Shown here: piece after piece, positions 29,111-38,515 of the stretch
Layout: every line of letters starts with the position of its first letter
Numbering within the stretch: position 1 is the stretch's first letter
Assembly (NCBI RefSeq): GCF_014803405.1
Contig: NZ_JACYFG010000002.1
Location: 310,001-374,000, forward strand
Reading direction: 5' to 3'
Origin: Pelagicoccus enzymogenes
GTDB taxonomy: Bacteria > Verrucomicrobiota > Verrucomicrobiia > Opitutales > Opitutaceae
Length of the DNA stretch: 64,000 nt
Made by a program: the position numbers and the translations under genes
Notes under the pieces: generated by a model
Told to the model about the DNA's origin: nothing
Databases searched by the model: none
Seen by the model: only the letters and a program-made list of their open reading frames with translations

Positions 29111-30322
29111 ATGAGTAATGTAAATCCCTCCAAACTGTTCACCGCGAGCTGTCTCGCTTTGATCGTGACAGCGATGACCTTCGCTATCCGAGCCGGCATC
29201 CTTTCCGAACTTGCTACTGATTTCGGCCTGTCCGACACCCAATTGGGTTGGGTGAACTCCATGGCATTCCTCGGCTTTCCAGTGGCCATGATGATTCTCG
29301 GGTTGGCCTACAACTACCTTGGCGCCCGTAACCTCATGATCATCGCTTTCGTCGGTCACCTCGCCGGCTTGCTGCTCACCATCTACGCTGGCGGTTTCTG
29401 GAGCTTGCTCATCTCAACCTTCCTCATCGGCTTCGCGAACGGTTCTGTCGAGGCAGCGTGTAACCCGCTCATCGCGGACATGTATCCGAAAAACCAGACG
29501 ACCATGCTCAACCGCTTCCACGTCTGGTTCCCCGGCGGGATCGTGATCGGAGCCTTAGCCTCCAAGTTCATGACCGACGCGTCGCTTGGCTGGCAGCTGC
29601 AAATCGCGATCATGCTGGTCCCGACTATCATCTACGGTATCTACGTCTTCACCCAAGCCTTCCCTGCTTCGGAGAACATCGAGACGAACACCGGCACCAA
29701 CATCAAGTCGCTCTTCTCCCCTCTCTACATTTTCATGATCCTCTGCATGTTCATGACTGCCATTTCCGAATTCGGCCCACAACAATGGGTCGGCCGCCTC
29801 CTTTCCGAGAGTGGAGCTTCGCCTATGATCATCCTCGCGCTTGGCACCGGCCTCATGGCTCTCGGTCGCCAATTCGCTGGCCCGATCGTCCACAAGCTGA
29901 ACCCCATCGGCGTATTGCTGCTATCTTCGATCATCACCTGCCTTGGCATCTACCTCCTCAGCACCGCAACGGGCAGCGTCATCTACCTAGCGACCGCAGT
30001 CTTCGCGCTGGGCGTCTGCTACTACTGGCCAACCATGATCGGCTTCATCGGCGAATACCAGCCCAAGACGGGAGCTCTCGGCATGTCCCTCATGGGTGGC
30101 GCCGGTATGTTCTCTGTCAGCGTCTGGAATCCGATAATCGGGAGCTGGATCGACACGGCACGCGCAGAGGCGACAGCAGCCGGTATCCCTGCGGAGGAAA
30201 TTGAACTGGCAGCAGGCCAGGCAACCCTCGGAAACATGATGCTTTTCCCAGGTATCCTGATCGTGGCCTTCGCCATCCTCTTCGCACTGCGCGGCAAGGT
30301 GCAAAAAGCTGCAGTAGTCTGA
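29111..30322 (+). CDS. MFS transporter, probably for sugars
   Basis: The 403-residue inner-membrane protein has about 12 membrane helices. It opens with MSNVNPSKLFTASCLALIVT, carries FAIRAGILSEL in helix 1, and between helices has ADMYPKNQTTMLNRFHVWFP. The sequence resembles the FucP/NagP-like sugar:H+ symporter branch of the major facilitator superfamily; the substrate cannot be read from sequence. It has a perfect terminator just downstream, so it is probably a single-gene unit. The carbohydrate-degrading character of the organism supports a monosaccharide substrate. Confidence 0.85.
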   Translation: MSNVNPSKLFTASCLALIVTAMTFAIRAGILSELATDFGLSDTQLGWVNSMAFLGFPVAMMILGLAYNYLGARNLMIIAFVGHLAGLLLTIYAGGFWSLLISTFLIGFANGSVEAACNPLIADMYPKNQTTMLNRFHVWFPGGIVIGALASKFMTDASLGWQLQIAIMLVPTIIYGIYVFTQAFPASENIETNTGTNIKSLFSPLYIFMILCMFMTAISEFGPQQWVGRLLSESGASPMIILALGTGLMALGRQFAGPIVHKLNPIGVLLLSSIITCLGIYLLSTATGSVIYLATAVFALGVCYYWPTMIGFIGEYQPKTGALGMSLMGGAGMFSVSVWNPIIGSWIDTARAEATAAGIPAEEIELAAGQATLGNMMLFPGILIVAFAILFALRGKVQKAAVV

Positions 30323-30351
30323 GGAAGTTAAACCCAGATTTCTTCGAACAA

Positions 30352-30382
30352 AGCCCTTCGCTCCCCGAGCGAAGGGCTTTTT
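30352..30382 (+). terminator. Rho-independent terminator after MFS gene
   Basis: AGCCCTTCGCT and AGCGAAGGGCT form a perfect 11-bp stem with a CCCCG loop, followed by TTTTT. It lies 30 bp after the stop. Confidence 0.93.
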
Positions 30383-30436
30383 GTTGTCGCGACATAAGCT
30401 TGCCAGAGATACCGGAAAGCTTGCTCAATTCGCAAC

Positions 30437-30868
30437 ATGTCAAAACGGCGGATCATCACCCTTGCAGCCACCTGCTGCGCCATCGCCTTTCTCGTATTCA
30501 CGGTTTGGATCATCCACGAAGCCAATATCGGCCGGGACAACATCCTGTTCAAGACGGTGAGGGCGACCCCCTACGGCGACAAGATAGGGCATTTCTTCCT
30601 CGCAGGCATCCTGACCCTGACCGCCAACTTCCTCTTTCGCCACCGATGCTGGCGCCTCGCTCGGCTATCGGTTCCCTACGGCTCGATCCTCATCCTCGCA
30701 ATTGCCATCATCGAGGAAGCCAGCCAATACTTCCTGCCCACTCGGTCCTTGGACATCTACGACGCCCTCGCAAACTTCGCGGGCATCCTAGCCTTTTCCG
30801 TTCCCGCGATCCTTTGGCCGCGCCCAGCCAAGAGCGAGCTAGCCGACCACCGACAGGATCGCCGCTAG
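30437..30868 (+). CDS. VanZ-like small membrane protein
   Basis: The 143-residue protein has about four hydrophobic segments and the VanZ signature: DKIGHFFLAG in an early helix and EEASQYFLPTRSLDIYDALANFAG late, with its conserved E-x-Q-x-F-P-R and D-x-x-x-N. VanZ relatives have been linked to teicoplanin resistance in Gram-positives, but the function in Gram-negatives is unknown. Its last 30 bp overlap the end of the convergent DMT transporter gene. Confidence 0.78.
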   Translation: MSKRRIITLAATCCAIAFLVFTVWIIHEANIGRDNILFKTVRATPYGDKIGHFFLAGILTLTANFLFRHRCWRLARLSVPYGSILILAIAIIEEASQYFLPTRSLDIYDALANFAGILAFSVPAILWPRPAKSELADHRQDRR

Positions 30869-31714
30869 CAGGAGCACCGACCCGACAAGTCGCCTCAGCA
30901 GCACCCCACGGCTCAGTCGCTGTTCCTCGTTAGAGAACCAGTGGCCAATCCACCAAACGAGCAACACGCTCCAGATCCCTCGCGAACTGTACAAGATGTT
31001 CACCACCGTCGCCTTGCCGTAAGTGCTGAGGACAAAGGCCATCAATCCAGCCTGTACCGCCATCAAGACAGCACCAGCTCCCATCCACTTCCAAGTAGAG
31101 CGGCTGATGCTGCTCATGTTGGACTTAAACAGCGGCACCAAGCCGAAGGAGCACAGCATCACGCCGGTAAACATTCCAGCCACCATCGTGTGGAAGCCCA
31201 ATTCAAGCCCTACGGATGCCACCAAGGAGTCCGCCCCCGCAAACCACAAGGCGCTGCCCACGCCCAAGAAAATGGTCAGCGTAACCTTGCCCCGATCTGC
31301 GGTGCTCCCGCCTCCCATCAACAAAATCGCTATCGCGCTCAAAAACGCACCCAGCCAAACGGAGGGTTCCAAACGCTCCCCCATCGCGAACGAGACGATC
31401 AATGCCACGAATACCGTCTTGGTGCCTAACAAGGGAGTGAGCAAGCTGACGTCCCCTCGATGGATCGCCAGGCAGGTCAGCAGCTGACCTACGAAAAAGG
31501 CCACCCCCACCCCCAAAGGTATCAGCAAGGCGCTGGGCGACTCGATCGGTTCCCCAAAAAACCAAAGGGGAAACGCGGCCAAGAACATGGCTAAGTTTGA
31601 TATGAATGTGGTCCGCCAAGGGCCCACCCCATGAGTGGTCGCTCGCTTCAGGCACAGGGCAGCCAAGGTGTAAACGACGGCGTTCAACAACGGTATCCAC
31701 TGGTAAGGCTGCAT
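30839..31714 (-). CDS. EamA/DMT-family transporter
   Basis: The 291-residue protein has about ten membrane helices arranged as two EamA halves. The ATG at 31714 (MQPYQWIPLLNAVVYTLAAL) is preferred because the 39 extra in-frame residues upstream are polar and begin inside another gene's terminator region. Family members move small metabolites or drugs across the inner membrane. The substrate is unknown. It overlaps the convergent VanZ gene tail-to-tail by 30 bp with no room for a separate terminator. Confidence 0.8.
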   Translation of the reverse strand: MQPYQWIPLLNAVVYTLAALCLKRATTHGVGPWRTTFISNLAMFLAAFPLWFFGEPIESPSALLIPLGVGVAFFVGQLLTCLAIHRGDVSLLTPLLGTKTVFVALIVSFAMGERLEPSVWLGAFLSAIAILLMGGGSTADRGKVTLTIFLGVGSALWFAGADSLVASVGLELGFHTMVAGMFTGVMLCSFGLVPLFKSNMSSISRSTWKWMGAGAVLMAVQAGLMAFVLSTYGKATVVNILYSSRGIWSVLLVWWIGHWFSNEEQRLSRGVLLRRLVGSVLLLAAILSVVG

Positions 31715-31785
31715 CCAGCGAACACTCGTTCCCGCTTCCTCGAGCGCAAGCCTACAAATCTGTCGGGCTTTGCTGCCTTGGCTCC

Positions 31786-31817
31786 AAAAAAAGTGCGTCG
31801 AGCAAGCTCGACGCACT
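31786..31817 (-). terminator. Terminator of the O-acetylhomoserine sulfhydrylase gene
   Basis: AGTGCGTCGAGC and GCTCGACGCACT are perfectly complementary over 12 bp with two bases (AA) between them, followed on the minus strand by seven T. It lies 30 bp past the stop. Confidence 0.9.
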
Positions 31818-31846
31818 GGAAATGAACGCAATTAACAGCCCTGCAA

Positions 31847-33130
31847 TCAGGCTCCCGCCGCCGCGATGGCTTGGTCGATGTCGGCGATGATATCCTCGAT
31901 GTTTTCGATACCCACCGAAAGACGGATCAACTCCGGAGTGATGCCGCCCGCCGCCTGCTGCTCTTCCGATAGCTGGCTGTGAGTGGTAGTCGCGGGATGG
32001 ATCGCCAAGCTCTTGGCGTCGCCGACGTTGGCGAGGTGGCTGAAGAGCTTCAGCGAGTCGATGAACTTCGAGCCCGCCGCGGCGCCGCCCTTGATGCCGA
32101 AGACCACCATGGAACCGCCCTTGCCTTCCAAGTACTTCTGAGCCTTGGCGTAGTTCTCGTTGTCCTCAAGTCCTGGATACTTGACCCATTCCACCGAGTC
32201 GCTGGCTTGCAAGTGCTTGGCCACCGCCAAAGCGTTTTCGCAATGCCGCTCCATGCGGAGGTGCAAGGTCTCGATACCCTGCAGGATAATCCAAGCGTTG
32301 TCGGGAGAAATACAGGCGCCGAGGTTGCGCAGCGGCACGGTGCGCATGCGGAGGATAAATGCCAGGGCAGCCAGCGGCTCCGGCAAGTCATGTCCCCAAC
32401 GCAGACCGTGGTAGGATTCGTCGGGTTGATCGTAGAGCGGGAACTTTCCGTTAGCCCAATTGAACTTGCCGGAGTCAACCACGATACCGCCTATTCCCGC
32501 GCCGTGGCCGCCCAGCCACTTGGTTAGGGAGTGAACCACGATGTCCGCCCCGTGCTCGATGGGACGCGTCAGGTAGGGCGTCGAGAAGGTCGCGTCCACA
32601 ATCAGGGGCAAGCCGTTGGCATGAGCGACTTCCGCCCAAGCGGCGATATCCGTAACCTCCAGAGCAGGATTCCCCACCGTCTCGCAGAACACGCCGCGGG
32701 TGTTCTCGTCGATGGCCTCGGCGACCTTGGCGGGATCGTTGGCATCGACGAACTTCACGGTGATTCCCAAGTCCGGCAGGATGTTGGCGAACTGAGTGTA
32801 GGTACCGCCGTAAAGGTTGTTTGCGGATACGATGTTGTCGCCCGCCTTGGCGATGTTGATGACCGTGTAGAAAATGGCGCTCGTTCCAGAAGCAAGAGCC
32901 AAGGCAGCCGCTCCCCCCTCCAAGGCCGCGACCCGCTGCTCGAGCACGTCCTGCGTCGGATTCATGATACGGGTGTAGATGTTGCCCAACTCCTTGAGGG
33001 CGAAAAGATTCGCGGCGTGCTCGGTGCTGTTGAAGACGTAGGAGGTCGTACGGTGGACGGAAACGCCACGCGAGTTGGTAGTCGGGTCAGGCTCTTGTCC
33101 TGCGTGCAGGCACTTCGTTTCGATATTCAT
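31847..33130 (-). CDS. metY: O-acetylhomoserine aminocarboxypropyltransferase / sulfhydrylase
   Basis: The 427-residue PLP enzyme of the Cys/Met-metabolism family opens with MNIETKCLHAGQEPDPTTNSRGV. It shows the cofactor-binding SGTSAIFYT, YGGTYTQF and DATFSTPYLTRPIEHGADIVVHSLTKWLGGHG; the Lys in SLTKW forms the internal aldimine. It incorporates sulfide into O-acetylhomoserine to make homocysteine. The ATG at 33130 is chosen because the further 71 in-frame residues upstream are not conserved. The 163-bp leader towards the divergent MATE gene shows no recognisable SAM riboswitch. metX is not adjacent. It complements cysH at 60.6 kb, which supplies sulfite for sulfide production. Confidence 0.93.
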   Translation of the reverse strand: MNIETKCLHAGQEPDPTTNSRGVSVHRTTSYVFNSTEHAANLFALKELGNIYTRIMNPTQDVLEQRVAALEGGAAALALASGTSAIFYTVINIAKAGDNIVSANNLYGGTYTQFANILPDLGITVKFVDANDPAKVAEAIDENTRGVFCETVGNPALEVTDIAAWAEVAHANGLPLIVDATFSTPYLTRPIEHGADIVVHSLTKWLGGHGAGIGGIVVDSGKFNWANGKFPLYDQPDESYHGLRWGHDLPEPLAALAFILRMRTVPLRNLGACISPDNAWIILQGIETLHLRMERHCENALAVAKHLQASDSVEWVKYPGLEDNENYAKAQKYLEGKGGSMVVFGIKGGAAAGSKFIDSLKLFSHLANVGDAKSLAIHPATTTHSQLSEEQQAAGGITPELIRLSVGIENIEDIIADIDQAIAAAGA

Positions 33131-33293
33131 TAAGGGAATAAGCAAGGGTTGATTTAGTAGACTGCCGCCGCGCCTGGCAGCGACAAATCGCGAAAGGCCG
33201 GAAGCTTGCCCGAGCTTTCCCCTCCGCACAACAAGGAAACCGCTCGTTTGAAAGCGAGAGGCAAAAAAAGCGGATCTCGTATTTGTCTTCCCA

Positions 33294-34706
33294 ATGGCGA
33301 TAGATTCCCTAGGTCCCTCTCTCTCAATGTTCACAGGTTTCAAAGCTAGATGGCAGGAGGAGGCCGGCTACCGCCAACTTCTCAAAGTCGCGTTTCCGCT
33401 GATCGTCAGCTCGGGCTCGACCTCCCTCATGCTGTTCATCGACCGCATGCTGCTGAGCTGGTACTCGAACGAAGCCATCGCCGCAACCCTGCCTGCTGGA
33501 CTCCTGCACTGGACGCTGATCTGCCCCTTCTTCGGAATGGCAATGTACACTTCCACCTTCGTGGCCCAATACACTGGGGCCAATCGTCCGGAACGCGTGG
33601 GAGCTTCCATCTGGCAAGGCTTGTACCTCTGCTTGATCGGCTCGCTAGCGCTACCCGCGCTTTCCCCTTTGGCAGACGAGTTCTTTGCCTTGGTCGGGCA
33701 CGCTCCTCGTATCCAAGAAATGGAGTCGAGCTATTTCAAGATCCTCTGCTTCTGCTCCTTCTTCTTCCTTACCAACGCAGTGCTCTCCAGCTTCTACTCC
33801 GGACGCGGCAAGTCGTGGACCATCGTTTGGATCAACTTGCTGGCCATGTTCCTCAACACGCTGTTCGACTACGCATGGATCTTCGGACATTGGGGCTTCC
33901 CTGAAATGGGCATCCGCGGAGCGGGCTACGCCACCATGGCAAGCTCCTGCATCGGCTCCGCGGTCTACTTCGTGCTAGTGCTCAGCTCGGCCAACGACGC
34001 AACCTACTCGACGAAACGATCCTGGAAGCTCGAGGTCGACCTCATCCGCCGCATGATCAAATTCGGCCTGCCAGCGGGCGTGCACTTTTTCTTGGATGTG
34101 ATCGGTTTCACCATCTTCATCATGCTCATCGGCCGACTCGGCATCGCCGCTTCCGCCGCCACCAACATTGCCCATCAAATACATCTTCTCGGACTGCTGC
34201 CGCTGGTCGGTCTAGGGATTGCGAATTCGATATTGGTCGGACAGTACCAAGGGGCCAAGCGCAGCCCCCTCGCCGTCAAGGCAACCTACTCCTCCATCCA
34301 GCTGGCAACCGCCTACAACATCGTAGCCGCCTCCTGCTACCTCTTCCTGCCCCTGCTCTTCATCGGCCCCTTCTTCCTGGCCCGACAAGACCCTCCATCC
34401 CCCGAATTGGTGGAGCTCATCTCGAACCTGCTCAAGTTCGTAGCCCTCTTCACCTTCTTCGACGCGTTCGTCATCTTGACGAGCGGAACCTTGAAAGGCG
34501 CAGGCGACACCAAGTTCGTCATGCGTACCCTCACCCTCACGTCGGTCATTCTCGTGATCGTCCCCACCGTCCTGATCATCGAAGTCTATCGGCTCCCCTT
34601 GTACTACGCGTGGAGCATCTTGGCGGTGAACCAGATCTGCCTGAGCATCATTTTCTACCTGCGCTTCCGCAGCGGAAAGTGGAAGGATAACCAAGTGATC
34701 GAGTAA
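33294..34706 (+). CDS. MATE-family efflux transporter
   Basis: The 470-residue inner-membrane protein has 12 predicted helices in two MatE halves. The first half carries FPLIVSSGSTSLMLFIDRMLLSWYS and the second FGLPAGVHFFLDVIGFTIFI. LKGAGDTKFVMRTL near the C-terminus is a typical MATE motif. It probably exports cationic drugs or metabolites by Na+ or H+ antiport. A second in-frame ATG at 33327 (MFTGFKARW) is an equally good start. It is divergent from metY. Confidence 0.88.
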   Translation: MAIDSLGPSLSMFTGFKARWQEEAGYRQLLKVAFPLIVSSGSTSLMLFIDRMLLSWYSNEAIAATLPAGLLHWTLICPFFGMAMYTSTFVAQYTGANRPERVGASIWQGLYLCLIGSLALPALSPLADEFFALVGHAPRIQEMESSYFKILCFCSFFFLTNAVLSSFYSGRGKSWTIVWINLLAMFLNTLFDYAWIFGHWGFPEMGIRGAGYATMASSCIGSAVYFVLVLSSANDATYSTKRSWKLEVDLIRRMIKFGLPAGVHFFLDVIGFTIFIMLIGRLGIAASAATNIAHQIHLLGLLPLVGLGIANSILVGQYQGAKRSPLAVKATYSSIQLATAYNIVAASCYLFLPLLFIGPFFLARQDPPSPELVELISNLLKFVALFTFFDAFVILTSGTLKGAGDTKFVMRTLTLTSVILVIVPTVLIIEVYRLPLYYAWSILAVNQICLSIIFYLRFRSGKWKDNQVIE

Positions 34707-34805
34707 ACAAATCCAGCAAGGCCAACGCCCCCCCCACAGGACCCGGTTCTGGCCCCTTCCCGGACTCGCCGCCCGCGCAGATTTCGCGAGCTCTTCGACT
34801 CGATT

Positions 34806-36170
34806 CTAAAAGCGCTTGCTCAGGCCCACGCTCAGCAGCGACACGGACGCATCGATCTTGCCGTGGAGTCGTTGTCCCGCTGCGTGGCTGCTGTTGTCGA
34901 TCATCGGGTCATCCACCAGAATGTTCACGTAAGCGAAATGCAAATCGAGCTGCTTGGTAGCGGCCAGGCTGAGCCCCAATGCGATCCACTTGCGATCCTC
35001 GTCGGGTATCCGTGGGGAACGTACATCGTCGTTGGGCACAGGAGACTCGTCATAAGCCAATCCGAAGCGCCCGGTCACCCTATCGTTAAAACGGTAGGAA
35101 GCCCCGAGACTGTACTTGTTGACGTCCTCCCAAAGCTCGGGAATCACAGTGGCCGGCGGTGATGGGTTTTCGAATACGATTCGAAGCTCCTGAAATTCGC
35201 TCCAGGAGGTCTTGGTTACGTCCGCCATCAGGCTCAGACGCTCGTTTACGTTTCCATAGAAGGATATCGAAAGCGTATCCGGGAGAGTGATATCCACGCC
35301 CCCGCCTTGGTCCGCAAAGGCAGGCCCCAGCAGCCCTTCCAGCGCTCCCACGGTAAAGTCAGCTTGACCGCTCAGGGCCAACTCAACCTTCGAACGGTAG
35401 TGCACTCCCCAACGCCAGTCATCGTTGATCTCGTAGAGGGCTCCGACGTTGAACCCCCAACCGTCACCGTCGCCCTCCAAGCGAATTCCGCCATCGTACT
35501 TGCTGCCGCCAAGGTTCGCTTGCACATCGCCCGCAATGGCCATGGTTTGGGAATTCGAGGGGATACCGCCAGACTGGTATTGGTTCAAGAAAACCAGCCC
35601 CATATCGATGGCATTGCTCAGGACCGCATCGGCCTTGACGTAGTCAAGCCCCCCGCCAATCGACAGCTTGTCGTTCACTCGATAGGCCAGCGAGGGATTG
35701 ACCAAAACCGTCTTCAATTCGGTTCGCCGCGCCACGTAGCGGCCAACCCAATCCTCACCGTAGTCCGTCGTCAGCCCGTAAGGCGCGGAAACGCCCAAAC
35801 CCCAAACCAAATCGTCGTTGAAGGGAGCCACGTAAAAGAGATTCGGCACCAAGGCCTCCTCCTCGGAAACCGCGTCACTCCCCTGCGTCGGAGCCGCCAA
35901 AGTAGTGGAGCCGAAATCCGTAAACGCTGCTTCCGGCAAGATAAGGTGCAGCCCAGCATGCAGCTGAGGCTTTTCGATCAAGGACATGCCCGCGGGATTG
36001 AAGTAAACGGTGGAGGCATCTTCGGCCGAGGCCGCTCCTCCCGCATAGGCGTTGCCCAAGCCAGAAACGCTTTGCTCTTGGATGGCAAAGCCGGCGGAAA
36101 ATCCTGCTGGGGCGAGCACGCTAGCAGCCAGGGCAGCGCAAACGCAGAAGGTCTGGGGACGACATCTCAT
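34806..36170 (-). CDS. FadL/OmpP1/TodX-type outer-membrane transport protein
   Basis: The 454-residue beta-barrel protein has a signal peptide to about residue 26. It then shows the FadL N-terminal plug sequence GFAIQEQSVSGLGNAYAGGAA and DASTVYFNPAGMS, and ends on Phe (SVGLSKRF) as outer-membrane barrels do. FadL relatives pass long-chain fatty acids or other hydrophobic compounds across the outer membrane. No fatty-acid catabolic gene is nearby, so the substrate is open. The spacing to the MATE gene stop is 99 bp, GC-rich and without a clear terminator. Confidence 0.9.
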   Translation of the reverse strand: MRCRPQTFCVCAALAASVLAPAGFSAGFAIQEQSVSGLGNAYAGGAASAEDASTVYFNPAGMSLIEKPQLHAGLHLILPEAAFTDFGSTTLAAPTQGSDAVSEEEALVPNLFYVAPFNDDLVWGLGVSAPYGLTTDYGEDWVGRYVARRTELKTVLVNPSLAYRVNDKLSIGGGLDYVKADAVLSNAIDMGLVFLNQYQSGGIPSNSQTMAIAGDVQANLGGSKYDGGIRLEGDGDGWGFNVGALYEINDDWRWGVHYRSKVELALSGQADFTVGALEGLLGPAFADQGGGVDITLPDTLSISFYGNVNERLSLMADVTKTSWSEFQELRIVFENPSPPATVIPELWEDVNKYSLGASYRFNDRVTGRFGLAYDESPVPNDDVRSPRIPDEDRKWIALGLSLAATKQLDLHFAYVNILVDDPMIDNSSHAAGQRLHGKIDASVSLLSVGLSKRF

Positions 36171-36301
36171 GAATCAATTTTCGGGACGGGGTTGAGGCGC
36201 AGTCGAAGCTCTCAGCGAGACCCACGACGTTTCTGAAGGGATTACATGCCACCTCCCCCTTTTGGCAAGCAGGCGAGGCAATTGTAGTTGCTTTTCGCGG
36301 A

Positions 36302-37204
36302 CTATTTACGCCGAGAAAGCACGAAATCGCATTCGCGCATCAGTCGATCAGCCAAAACTTGCCCGGAACGATAAATGCGCTGCTGCTCTTCTCGGTATTC
36401 TTCCCGACCCGCTGCCGTTTCTATGTAAATCGGCTTATAGTCGTATTCAGAAAGGTCGTACGGACTTGCACGCATATCGAGCTCTCGAGCTTCAAGAGCT
36501 AATTCGAAGCAGGCACGCAAGAGCTCGGAACCCAACCAAGGGCTGCCCTTGTAGGTCCATCGATAGAGGTCCATGTTGAAGTGGATACAGCCAAACTGCT
36601 CGTTCTCCTCCCTACCTTCCGCTTCAGGTGTCAGTTCGTTTAATGGTCGGGCCGCTGGCGTGAAGAAGCGAAATGCGTCCCAATGCGAGCAGCGTATCGG
36701 ACTTCCTTCCACGACCTTTGCCACTTCTTCCGGACTGAGGCGAAGCGGTGTGGTTTCATGGCGAATTTCCTTTGCCTTGTAGACCATCGCCCATTCGTGC
36801 AGACCGAAGCAATTGAAGCGTGGCGGACGAGACTTCGCTGCTTGAATCAGAGAACGTACCCAGCAGATGCGCTCCCTGACATTTTCCTCCAACCGATCAA
36901 GATTCAAACCGATACCGTATTCGGTCTCGTGATACCGATCGTCTTCCAAAAAGCCGCGAGCGGCATCGCCTCTCAGAAACTGGAATGCAGCGGGACGCCA
37001 GCGACGCAGCGTGGTTCGGTTGGTTTGATAGTAAGCGAAAAGGAAATCGTGTACCGGATGCTTTTGCCGGCTGTCTCGACGCTTGCGGTAGGCATCGATG
37101 TAGGGACCGACTCCCTCCTCGTGAGCAGCAGCCAGCGACTTCCATTCTGTTTCTTCGAGAACCTGTATTTGGTCCTCAACTACAAAACTTGCTTGGCGAT
37201 CCAC
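36302..37204 (-). CDS. Protein of the family annotated as 3-methyladenine DNA glycosylase (DUF-type)
   Basis: The 300-residue soluble protein contains the family's long conserved blocks: KHPVHDFLFAYY, RFNCFGLHEWAMVYK, IRCSHWDAFRFFTPAARPLN, CIHFNMDLYRW and ELDMRASPYDLS. Actinobacterial relatives are labelled 3-methyladenine DNA glycosylase, but they do not resemble AlkA, Tag or Mpg in motifs, so the enzyme name rests on annotation only. The start is a GTG at 37204 overlapping the end of the upstream PhnA-like gene by 25 bp, indicating translational coupling. Confidence 0.75.
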   Translation of the reverse strand: MDRQASFVVEDQIQVLEETEWKSLAAAHEEGVGPYIDAYRKRRDSRQKHPVHDFLFAYYQTNRTTLRRWRPAAFQFLRGDAARGFLEDDRYHETEYGIGLNLDRLEENVRERICWVRSLIQAAKSRPPRFNCFGLHEWAMVYKAKEIRHETTPLRLSPEEVAKVVEGSPIRCSHWDAFRFFTPAARPLNELTPEAEGREENEQFGCIHFNMDLYRWTYKGSPWLGSELLRACFELALEARELDMRASPYDLSEYDYKPIYIETAAGREEYREEQQRIYRSGQVLADRLMRECDFVLSRRK

Positions 37205-37581
37205 TCCTCAACCTCCTCCTCGAAAAAAACGTCATCAAGCGCTTCCCTCGCCCAAAGTTCCGTCTTACCCAAACGATCCAGGACGCGAGCCGCTACAACT
37301 TGTACGGCAGGTACTTCGCTCCAAACCGACTGAGCGGCGCAACGCCAATGAGACGCATCGATTCGCTTCGGATTCTCAAGCTGCTCCCGGCAGAGGTCGC
37401 AGGCAAAAAGGCAAGTATCGACCCGAGGTTCGTCCTCTTCCGGCGGAACGGGGTACGGACGCAAGGAGACTCCCGAGGCCTCGCAAAGTTCGCACTTCGA
37501 TCCTGAGCGACGCGTTAGGTCTTTGCCGAGAGCGCTGAGCTGCGCCTGCTTGGCTTGGTGCTTTTCAAGTCCTTTTGCCAT
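37180..37581 (-). CDS. PhnA-type zinc-ribbon protein
   Basis: The 133-residue protein has a PhnA-like zinc ribbon (CELC at the N-side and CDLC later) followed by the family's C-terminal block HWRCAAQSVWSEVPAVQVVAARVL. PhnA was named from the phosphonate operon but takes no proven part in C-P cleavage; some relatives are called zinc-ribbon domain proteins. The ATG at 37581 (MAKGLEKHQAKQ) is preferred over a start 36 codons upstream. It overlaps the glycosylase-like gene by 25 bp, so the two are co-expressed. Confidence 0.82.
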   Translation of the reverse strand: MAKGLEKHQAKQAQLSALGKDLTRRSGSKCELCEASGVSLRPYPVPPEEDEPRVDTCLFACDLCREQLENPKRIDASHWRCAAQSVWSEVPAVQVVAARVLDRLGKTELWAREALDDVFFEEEVEEWIAKQVL

Positions 37582-38164
37582 GGTAGTCGATAAAACCCTA
37601 TACAATGCCCGCCCAATCGAACTCTGGCAACCTTTTGCAGGCTCAGCGTTCGAAAAGGTGGACGAATCCTGCGACGCAGCCGAGGTCACAAGAGTTCCAA
37701 CAGCGCTGTCGCTCGATTAAGAGCTGCCCCAAAACGGCTGCGATTCCTAGGAATCGCTCCTTCTTTCGGATGCCGCCAAGACACCGCAAGCCGACTTAGC
37801 GCCGGATACTAAGAGTCCGCCCCCAATGCCGAGGGCTCGCTATTTACGATCTTTTAAGAACAAGCCCCGCAAAACGACGCAGATGCCCTATCAACAAGCC
37901 AAGAGTCAAGGGATCCTCTGGCCCACACCCCGGACAACACCCCAGACGATTGAGCGATTTCGGAAAACTCCCCAGCGCCTCCCCTCTATGCGCTTACTGC
38001 GCCAATAGAGACTTCCCTCTAGTGGCAGTGAATTCTGTTGCGGCATTCGCTTAACCTGATTCAACATGCCTATCCTTTCCACAAGGAACCGGTAGCCGCT
38101 CGGATTCACGACCTCCGCCCCTATCGGACCCAGCCGACCGAAAAGCAACTACCAACAACGACTG
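37582..38164. other. 583-bp intergenic region, no feature recognised
   Basis: No gene, RNA motif, strong hairpin or clear palindrome is evident. It must contain the minus-strand promoter of the PhnA/glycosylase pair and the plus-strand promoter of the small ORF and pdxH. Confidence 0.4.
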
Positions 38165-38416
38165 ATGGACCCGATCAATTCGAATCCCTTTTTCAATTCC
38201 GCTCGCCTCTACCAGAATCAGCAGCCGCAGCAGAAGCCGAATCCATCCGTCGACAACGCATTCGCCACCTCCGAACTGAGGAACAGCCAGACGCCGCCGG
38301 CCGAGAACGCAGCCTACTCGAACCTCTTCGACGACGACGCCCTCCTGAAACTGCAAAGCAACCTCGAAGCCATCGCCCAGATGGCCGAGCAGTCGCTCAA
38401 GCGGATCGACAGCTGA
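38165..38416 (+). CDS. Small hypothetical protein, Gln/Asn-rich
   Basis: The predicted 83-residue protein (MDPINSNPFFNSARLYQNQQ...) is polar and rich in Asn, Gln and Ser, with a C-terminal helix containing LLKLQSNLEAIAQMAEQSLKR. No signal peptide, Cys or known motif is visible. Codon use matches the neighbouring genes, with many GCC, CTC and TCG codons, which supports coding. It ends 100 bp upstream of pdxH. Homologues would be needed to confirm it; function is unknown. Confidence 0.5.
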   Translation: MDPINSNPFFNSARLYQNQQPQQKPNPSVDNAFATSELRNSQTPPAENAAYSNLFDDDALLKLQSNLEAIAQMAEQSLKRIDS

Positions 38417-38515
38417 ACAGCCTTCGCACACCGAGCCATTGAAATTTGCCGCGGGCGCTGAGGTTTCCCGGCAAAAGCATTGCACATCGCTCACGCGGCG
38501 GTAGACCCTTCTCGC

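Noticed and set aside
31715-31831. 39-residue N-terminal extension of the DMT transporter
   Set aside because: The residues are polar and Arg-rich and the region holds the terminator of the neighbouring gene.
33131-33293. SAM or SAH riboswitch upstream of metY
   Set aside because: Short hairpins are present but none of the core motifs of SAM-I, SAM-II, SAM-IV or SAH riboswitches was recognised; a covariance search would settle it.
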